Source: Psychromonas sp.
GTDB lineage: Bacteria; Pseudomonadota; Gammaproteobacteria; Enterobacterales; Psychromonadaceae
Assembly: GCA_023145575.1 (NCBI GenBank)
Contig: JAGLDN010000105.1
Location: 1-11,554 of the forward strand
Direction of reading: 5' to 3'
Length of the DNA stretch: 11,554 nucleotides
Part shown: one piece after another, positions 7,477-11,554 of the stretch
Position numbering within the stretch: the stretch's first letter is position 1
Layout of the letters: every line of letters begins with the position of its first letter
Program-made: the position numbers and the translations under genes
The notes under the pieces: model-generated
Database searches by the model: none
What the model saw: the letters and a program-made list of their open reading frames with translations, nothing else
Told to the model about the DNA's origin: nothing

Positions 7477-7596
7477 CAATACCTTCGCCAAAATGAAAGT
7501 TAACCAATTTTGGCAAGGGTTTTGCCTGTAAGTTGTCGATTTATATAGAACGGAAAGCTCTATTTTGAGCTTAAATCAAAATTGGCGAAGGTATTG
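7477..7596. mobile_element. 120-bp MITE-like element with 15-bp terminal inverted repeats
   Basis: CAATACCTTCGCCAA (7477-7491) is the exact reverse complement of 7582-7596. The element is flanked on both sides by TTGTT (7472-7476 and 7597-7601), a candidate 5-bp target duplication. Smaller internal inverted pairs exist: GCCAAAAT/ATTTTGGC on the left and AAGCTC/GAGCTT on the right. There is no room for a transposase, so it would be non-autonomous. It lies about 160 bases upstream of the cytochrome b561 start. I do not recognise the terminal sequence as a named IS. Confidence 0.7.
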
Positions 7597-7759
7597 TTGT
7601 TAACAGGTATATAAGATCAACCAAGTTACGACTCTGTCTCTTAAAAAAATAATTAAGATATTTTCCTTATCTCTTTCTTTTATTCCTCTTTTTATGAAGT
7701 GGATTGGGGGATGTGTTGATTATCAAAATTTAAGTTATGTAAATAAAGGAGCTACATCA

Positions 7760-8431
7760 ATGAAAAAAAACATTTTAATTTGGGATGGATTTATTCGAAG
7801 CTTTCACTGGTTAGTCGTTTTCTGTTTTGCTGGGCTATGGTACACTGGCAAGCAAAGCTTGTTTAATTGGCATTTTTTAATTGCTTTTTTGTTAATGTCG
7901 TTAATCATTACTCGTCTTATTTGGGGCTTTATTGGAAGTGATACCGCAAAGTTTAGTCACTTTATTTCTTCACCAGGCAAGGTGTTTAAATATTTTAAAA
8001 AAGATACAAAGCGTAAAAAAATAATACTAGGGCATAATCCCGCTGGTGGATATATGGTTATTGCAATGCTTGCTATCATCATTTTACAGTTAGTTACTGG
8101 ACTTTTTTCTACTGATGATACTTTTACCGATGGGCCCCTCCAGTATTTAATTGGTCATGATTTAAGTTTATTTATAACCAAGGTTCATAGTATTAATTTT
8201 GATGTTTTATTATTTTTTATTGCGGTCCATATTTTCGCGGTAATGATATATCAAATAAATAAACATAATTTATTAATGCCAATGTTGACTGGTAAGCAAC
8301 GCATTGAATTAAATGATGACCACAAGAAACTTCGCATGAAAAGTGGATTAATCGCTCTGTTTATATTGTGTGTGATAGCGGTCGGGATTTACTTTGTATT
8401 TGTAAAAGAATTATTAGCATATTGGTTGTGA
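7760..8431 (+). CDS. Cytochrome b561-type membrane protein (b-type heme)
   Basis: This is a 223-residue integral membrane protein of the prokaryotic cytochrome b561 / hydrogenase b-type cytochrome family (Pfam PF01292 by recollection). Such proteins bind two b hemes and move electrons between quinones and c-type cytochromes or other partners. The main helices carry histidines suitable as heme ligands: His16 (SFHW), His38 (NWHF), His143 (KVHS) and His157 (AVHI). The motif GHNPAGG at 91-97 is typical of this subfamily. A C-terminal hydrophobic segment (195-215) adds a fifth helix. The ATG at 7760 is preceded by AAAGGAG at the right spacing; an upstream in-frame ATG at 7694 would add 22 polar residues and has no ribosome site, so it was rejected. 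The usual neighbouring c-type cytochrome is missing: no CxxCH motif was seen in the window. Confidence 0.9.
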   Translation: MKKNILIWDGFIRSFHWLVVFCFAGLWYTGKQSLFNWHFLIAFLLMSLIITRLIWGFIGSDTAKFSHFISSPGKVFKYFKKDTKRKKIILGHNPAGGYMVIAMLAIIILQLVTGLFSTDDTFTDGPLQYLIGHDLSLFITKVHSINFDVLLFFIAVHIFAVMIYQINKHNLLMPMLTGKQRIELNDDHKKLRMKSGLIALFILCVIAVGIYFVFVKELLAYWL

Positions 8432-8450
8432 TATTAAGTTTATATCACAA
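8426..8450 (+). terminator. Hairpin overlapping the cytochrome b561 stop codon
   Basis: TTGTGATAT (8426-8434) and ATATCACAA (8442-8450) form a perfect 9-bp stem with a 7-base loop that includes the stop codon TGA. The sequence after it is ATCATTTC, not a clean T-run, so it is a weak terminator candidate or an mRNA 3-prime stabilising hairpin. Confidence 0.35.
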
Positions 8451-8609
8451 ATCATTTCAAAGGTTCTTAGATTCAATATTGAGATGTTTCGACACAAAAA
8501 CTAAAAATAAAGAGCAATACAACTAAAAAAGACACAGAGCAACCATATTTTTATTTCATTGCTTGCAACTTTAAAATTCGAGTGGTTAGGACTTAAAAAA
8601 GGACTGACG

Positions 8610-8696
8610 ATGTTCGATTTAAAAACGAAGCTTTATATCAAAGCACAAAAAGCAGCAATTGAGGCCTTGAACATAGCACTGTTTTCAACTGAGTAA
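8610..8696 (+). CDS. Possible 28-residue small protein, unknown
   Basis: It begins ATG with AAAAAAGGA ending 6-7 bases upstream, a good ribosome site. The protein is MFDLKTKLYIKAQKAAIEAL followed by NIALFSTE: a short amphipathic helix-like sequence with alternating Lys and Ala, no signal peptide, no membrane span. It lies 49 bases before the 103-residue ORF in the same direction, so the two could be co-transcribed. No family is recognised; at this length it may be chance, though the ribosome site and spacing favour a real gene slightly. Confidence 0.35.
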   Translation: MFDLKTKLYIKAQKAAIEALNIALFSTE

Positions 8697-8745
8697 CATT
8701 AGTAACTGTTACAAATATTAAATCAATTATTTTAAAGGTTAAAAC

Positions 8746-9057
8746 ATGGCAACAAAAAAAGAGATCGATAAAATGATATTAAGAAGAAACGCAGCGCAAA
8801 ATACGCTTAGATTTTTTACAGATATTTCATCGATTACAAGTACTAATAGCCCTTGTCCTGTTTGTTGCGATGATTATATTGAGGTACAGCGTCTGTGTGA
8901 GTTATCCTTTACTGAGCCTAAAGATATCATGTCGAAAATGGTTTATTCAATTGAGTCAGACCTTGGCAATTGTCTAGAAAAGGCCTGTATCTGTTTTTCA
9001 TCCCTATATTCTCATCCATTATTTATTGAAGATTCAATTCAAACTTCAACTGTGTAA
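8746..9057 (+). CDS. Small cysteine-containing protein of unknown function
   Basis: A 103-residue protein, not recognised. It starts with ATG and AAAGG (8734-8738) 7 bases upstream. The N-terminus is charged and helix-like (MATKKEIDKMILRRNAAQNT). It has seven cysteines: CPVCC around residues 37-41, one in QRLCEL, and a cluster GNCLEKACICF near 75-83. The CPVC and CIC pairs could bind a metal or form disulfides, but spacing does not match a zinc-ribbon I know. No signal peptide or membrane helix is seen, so it should be cytoplasmic. It sits between cytochrome b561 and a long mobile-element graveyard, so it may be a resident gene or cargo of a lost element. Confidence 0.6.
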   Translation: MATKKEIDKMILRRNAAQNTLRFFTDISSITSTNSPCPVCCDDYIEVQRLCELSFTEPKDIMSKMVYSIESDLGNCLEKACICFSSLYSHPLFIEDSIQTSTV

Positions 9058-9364
9058 GTTAATAATAAAATAGCTTATATCAAACTAATGAGACATAAGA
9101 TTTACTTTGTGTGAATATCTAATGTAAATGTATTGAATATTAGCGCACCAACACTAGACCTAAATTACATTAAAGTATATTAATTGGCATGTCAAGGGAT
9201 TTATAAAATTAATTTATCTAGGATCAGTTCTTTTTCTTTTTGACTTTTAAGTGTGTTTTGATTAAATTATTTCACACACTTCTCATGTATAAAATCCATA
9301 AATATGACATTTTTGAAAAAACTTAGATTCAACTTTAAAGTTTATGGCTTAAATAAGCTAAAGG
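9058..9364. other. AT-rich gap with one hairpin, no gene seen
   Basis: Stops occur in every frame. The only structure is an inverted repeat, AAGTGTGT at 9249-9256 and ACACACTT at 9274-9281 with a 17-base loop, preceded by a T-rich pyrimidine tract (about 9227-9247). It could act as a terminator for genes reading leftward but the evidence is thin. Confidence 0.4.
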
Positions 9365-9441
9365 CAGTCAGTTGAGTATATCTTTACTACTTTTCTTCCG
9401 GCAAGATATGCAAATAATTAAAGAGTATACACAACTGACTG
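9365..9441. repeat. Inverted repeat spanning the start of the IS30 remnant
   Basis: CAGTCAGTTGAGTATATCTTT (in two parts, 9365-9385) pairs with 9420-9441, whose reverse complement is CAGTCAGTTG then TGTATACTCTTT: about 19 of 21 positions match with one gap. The right arm lies inside the first codons of the IS30-type frame (YTQLT), so the left arm is either an inverted duplicate of the IS sequence or a regulatory hairpin over the transposase start. Confidence 0.6.
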
Positions 9442-9544
9442 AGCGCCTAAGAGCAAACTTTTAGCCTTCAATAAAAGTGGTATTAGCCAAACTAAAATAG
9501 CGATACAACTTGATGTTAATCAATCATCCATTTCTCGAGAACTA
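9408..9544 (+). pseudogene. IS30-family transposase, N-terminal fragment
   Basis: From ATG 9408 the frame reads MQIIKEYTQLTE, then a small deletion or shift near 9445-9465, then in another frame AFNKSGISQTKIAIQLDVNQ and SSISREL. This is the N-terminal helix-turn-helix of IS30 transposases (pattern YxQLTxxERxxIxALxKxGxSQxxIAxxLxVxxSTISREL). The fragment ends exactly where a TATACTC-ended block begins (9543). The DDE catalytic domain is entirely absent, so the fragment is dead. Confidence 0.8.
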
Positions 9545-9681
9545 TACTCGTGCAACTTCAAAGTGCTTCAATTCATCAAAAACAGAAGATCTGAAAGTTG
9601 TCATTATTCCGACTCGTTAAAGGATGCCCAATACAAGGTAATGTATCATCGAAAAACTCATCAATGCGTCACATGCGTATA
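9543..9681. repeat. 139-bp TATAC-ended block between IS30 and IS630 fragments
   Basis: The left end TATACTCGTGCAACTTCAAA and right end CATGCGTATA are diverged forms of the TATACCCATG / CATGGGTATA ends of other repeats. Both neighbouring transposase fragments stop at its edges. Its length is nearly equal to the 7200-7339 block. No coding potential is seen. Confidence 0.5.
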
Positions 9682-10053
9682 TCTTGATCGAATTTGTGTG
9701 CTACTCCTTTTAAGTAGTTTTAACTGAAATTGTTACGATGCAGCCATTTTTGTAGACCAGATCTTAAATATTTAATCGGAAAAGTTATTTTTATATACTC
9801 ACAGATATCGCTTATATTGAAGAAAGTAACGTCGGTTAAATGAGCTATTACCATTTCAATTTGAATGCTATTTAATAGACTATTTGAACCATGATCATTT
9901 GAGGTGGTATTTTAGTTGAAGTAAACTCATTAAGGCGGGATGAATACAGCTTTTGTGTTTCTTTAGCACCTGAAAAATCATTTCCTTAGATCAGCCTTCA
10001 ACAGATAGTAAAATAGCTTTTAATGGATTACGCTCTCGCATATCACGAGACAT
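9682..10053 (-). pseudogene. IS630-family transposase, N-terminal half, broken
   Basis: Read on the minus strand from 10053: MSRDMRERNPLKAILLSVEG, stop, SKEMIFQVLKKHKSCIHPAL, a frameshift near 9900, then NDHGSNSLLNSIQIEMVIAH, LTDVTFFNISDICEYIKITF, PIKYLRSGLQKWLHRNNFS, stop, and LKGVAHKFDQD. This is the N-terminal helix-turn-helix plus winged-helix region of IS630 transposases (RDRIKAILLxSEGW ... NGGSxSKLxxxQ ... LxxxTYxxxxDICxYVKxxFGVxYxxxGMxKWLHxxxFSYKxPKGVPxKFD). Two stops, one frameshift and loss of the DDE domain at the 9681 boundary make it a pseudogene. An upstream in-frame stretch (YTNEISLSHLEKIRLG, to about 10110) may extend the N-terminus. Confidence 0.8.
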
Positions 10054-10209
10054 TTGGTGCGGCTATCCAAGTCTTATTTTTTCTAAATGTGATAATGATA
10101 TTTCATTGGTGTAATCATGATCTTTTTAAAATAATTTCAAATGTTTTTTCTAAATGAGATCCATTATCAAAGGTAACGGGAATAATTAATGAAAAATGTT
10201 AATTATCGA
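10054..10209 (-). other. Upstream part of the IS630 remnant
   Basis: On the minus strand this leads into the IS630 frame. About 10105-10165 shares about 60 bp at high identity with 315-375 (TTTGATAATG(G/A)ATCTCATTTAGAAAAA ...), which precedes the other IS630 remnant. It is therefore probably the 5-prime end or leader of the same insertion sequence. Exact IS ends were not found. Confidence 0.5.
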
Positions 10210-10340
10210 GGGGGTAATCACCTTTTGATTGTTGTAACGTAGAGCGGACTTGCTTTCATAATAAGCAGATCTTGTACCCCGTAGGGCAAGGCTACTTACA
10301 CCAATCAGCAAAGTTATAAAATTCCGACATAGAACTACTA
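10210..10340 (-). repeat. Dispersed repeat family, copy D (partial, reverse, cut by IS5)
   Basis: It matches the reverse complement of copy A from GGTTACTCCCTTTT through ACCAATCAACAAAGTTATAA to CGACTTAGAACTA. The match stops at the IS5-type end at about 10341, and the other half of the repeat does not clearly resume after the IS5 remnant, apart from a possible TAAAGTCTT at 10909-10919. Confidence 0.75.
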
Positions 10341-10919
10341 GGATCTGTTTACCTTTCGAGTTTATAATTTAACCGATTACATTGGCAACCATATCATGTA
10401 GCATACCAATGCGAGTGTGATTTCATAGTTTCTGTTTAATTTATCATACCTTGGCGCTATCCTTCAGTGCAGCGTGAGGCGAGTAAAAACATTTTCAACT
10501 AAATATCGATATTGATATAAACACCAATCAATATCACAGTTACCTATCTTTGAATTTCTCTTTCTAGGGATGACTGAAATTGCATTTTAACCACGAATTT
10601 GTTCTCTAATCGCTTCACGATTATAACCTCTATCAGCAACGATGTAATCTGCACTTGCTAGCATATTCATAAGTGTTGGCGCAGCTTTACTCTCATGGGC
10701 TTAACCACCTATTATATAAAATTCAATAGGTAAGCCAAAACTATCCACTGCCATATAAATTTTAGTGGTGTTATCTGCAACACTTCTACCGATGCCTTCA
10801 TTATCTCCTGTTTCTGCGCCCATACTGGTGTATCTTAACAATGCTACCCTTAGTAAAACGCTCATTCTAGATCACGAATGATTAACAGCCCCTATTCACA
10901 TTATGCCTGTAAAGTCTTA
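10341..10919 (-). mobile_element. Decayed IS5-family insertion sequence
   Basis: The element starts near GGATCTGTTTACCTTTCGAG, like terminal sequences of the IS427-type group of the IS5 family, 36 bases beyond the transposase stop. It sits inside repeat copy D. The opposite end is not recognisable: the transposase 5-prime part is lost and copy E begins at 10920. Confidence 0.6.
10377..10862 (-). pseudogene. IS5-family transposase, C-terminal part, broken
   Basis: Reading the minus strand: GSIVKIHQ, a frameshift near 10826, then SMGAETGDNEGIGRSVADNT, TKIYMAVDSFGLPIEFYIIG, stop, AHESKAAPTLMNMLASADYI, VADRGYNREAIREQIRG, stop, NAISVIPRKRNSKIGNCDID, WCLYQYRYLVENVFTRLTLH, stop, RIAPRYDKLNRNYEITLALV and CYMIWLPM ending at a normal stop (10377-10379). 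The pattern is the IS427/IS1031-type DDE domain: the second Asp lies in VADRGY and the Glu in YLVENVF; the first catalytic Asp, expected just before GSIVK, is lost. Three in-frame stops, one frameshift and the missing N-terminal third make it inactive. Confidence 0.9.
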
Positions 10920-11180
10920 TATACCCATGTGACGTAAAAGTGCAAATTCAGCAAGGGAAAAGTGTACCAAGGTGCTAGGCATAAAATTTCCCTTTGCTGA
11001 TTAACTGCGTTAATCAGCAAAGGTCGAATTAAATTAAAGACTTTAATTTCTAAATAGTTATTCTACATATAGATTTTATAACAACCAGGTTGGTACTAGT
11101 TGTCTTGCAGGGCAAGCTCGAAAACCAAGTCTGCGTTACAACAATCAAAAAGCGAACAACAATTACCTAATATTAATACC
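10920..11180 (+). repeat. Dispersed repeat family, copy E (full, forward)
   Basis: Starts TATACCCATGTGACGTAAAA and runs through GCATAAAATTTCCC, CCTTTGCTGATTAAC-TGC-GTTAATCAGCAAAGG (perfect 15-bp arms, 10991-11005 and 11009-11023), TTAAAGACTTTAATTTC, AGATTTTATAACAACCAG and GCGTTACAACAATCAAAAAG. It begins right where the IS5 remnant ends. A CATGGGTATA right end is not present. Confidence 0.85.
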
Positions 11181-11252
11181 ATCTTCGAGGAGTTGTTGAT
11201 TCACCTTTTTAGCACCATAAATTGAAACCTTCCAAAAAAACTTGACCATTAT

Positions 11253-11382
11253 AATCAAAGTCTTTATTTTAATTCTCACAGAAGATGATCAGGGCAGCTA
11301 ATCGTCGAGTGGGCAATTTTATGCCATGTACCTTGGTACAATTTTCCTTGCTGATGTTGCATTTTGAAATGACAAGATTATA
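11253..11382 (-). repeat. Dispersed repeat family, copy F (half, reverse)
   Basis: Contains AAAGTCTTTATTTTAATTC, a decayed palindrome, GGGCAATTTTATGCC, GTACCTTGGTACAATTTTCC and GCATTTTGAAATGACA, the half of the repeat that includes the terminal GCATTTTGAA. With copy E it forms an inverted pair about 70 bases apart. Confidence 0.75.
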
Positions 11383-11470
11383 TATTAAAACTGCTATCTT
11401 TTAATGTAAAACTCTGGCAAAGTAATTGATGTGCTTCATCTCCATGAAAGCACTAAATACATGGGCTGGT

Positions 11471-11554
11471 GACAAATTGTGTTGTACTATTTGTGGTCAT
11501 ATAATTGCCCTCTCGATGTTGAACTTCGTTATCCATAATTCATCTGATTTTCAT
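11471..11554 (+). repeat. Dispersed repeat family, copy G (partial, at window end)
   Basis: GACAAATTGTG, then a diverged part, ATAATTGCCCTCTCGATG and AACTTCGTTATCCAT track the matching stretch of copy C (GACAAATTGTGGCAAG ... TTGCCCTCTCGATGATTAAC). It runs off the window. Confidence 0.6.

Noticed and set aside
7694..7759. Upstream ATG extending cytochrome b561 by 22 residues
   Set aside because: No ribosome site before it, and the extension is not like the family N-terminus; ATG 7760 has a strong AAAGGAG.
9217..9240. TCTAGGATCAGTTC resembling the IS5-type end at 10337-10350
   Set aside because: Only about 10 bases match and no transposase remnant is beside it; likely chance.
1..11554. CRISPR array or defence system
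   Set aside because: The repeats are long, irregularly spaced and in both orientations, without regular spacers, and no cas or known defence gene is present.

Overview
The window looks like a stretch of an AT-rich gammaproteobacterial chromosome, probably from the Alteromonadales/Vibrionales part of that class. The evidence is a dapA-bamC gene pair overlapping by 4 bp, a typical gammaproteobacterial DsbB, and a long membrane-anchored protein of a kind I recall from marine gammaproteobacteria. Only about 47% of the window is intact coding sequence. The rest is filled by dispersed repeats and by fragments of at least three insertion-sequence families (IS30, IS630, IS5), all broken by stops and frameshifts. 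That is the picture of a genome undergoing or recovering from IS expansion, as in host-restricted or symbiotic relatives of free-living marine bacteria. The lifestyle is inference.

Layout: 1-600 holds a repeat fragment and a decayed IS630-type transposase remnant. A full repeat copy (601-894) ends 16 bases before the start of a 576-residue anchored protein of unknown function (911-2641). 2642-4017 has no convincing gene but holds a repeat copy, several inverted repeats and a decayed repeat just before dapA. dapA (4018-4899) and bamC (4896-6023) form one operon. A composite repeat block (6090-6473) fills the gap to dsbB, which is on the minus strand (6496-7056) and has an extended -10 promoter. 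7057-7759 holds repeats and a 120-bp MITE-like element with 15-bp terminal inverted repeats and a 5-bp direct repeat. A cytochrome b561 gene follows (7760-8431), then two small unrecognised ORFs (28 and 103 aa). From 9365 to the end there is only mobile-element debris: an IS30 fragment, a 139-bp block, an IS630 fragment, a repeat split by a dead IS5-family element, and an inverted pair of repeats.

Functionally, the surviving genes are housekeeping cell-envelope genes: lysine/diaminopimelate synthesis (DapA), outer-membrane protein assembly (BamC), periplasmic disulfide formation (DsbB) and a membrane b-type cytochrome. They do not form one pathway. They are islands of conserved function in eroded sequence.

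The most unusual content is the repeat family: eight recognisable copies of a roughly 230-290-bp element in both orientations. Complete copies have a palindromic core and ends resembling TATACCCATG, which also occur on shorter blocks. I see no defence system, CRISPR array, rRNA or tRNA.
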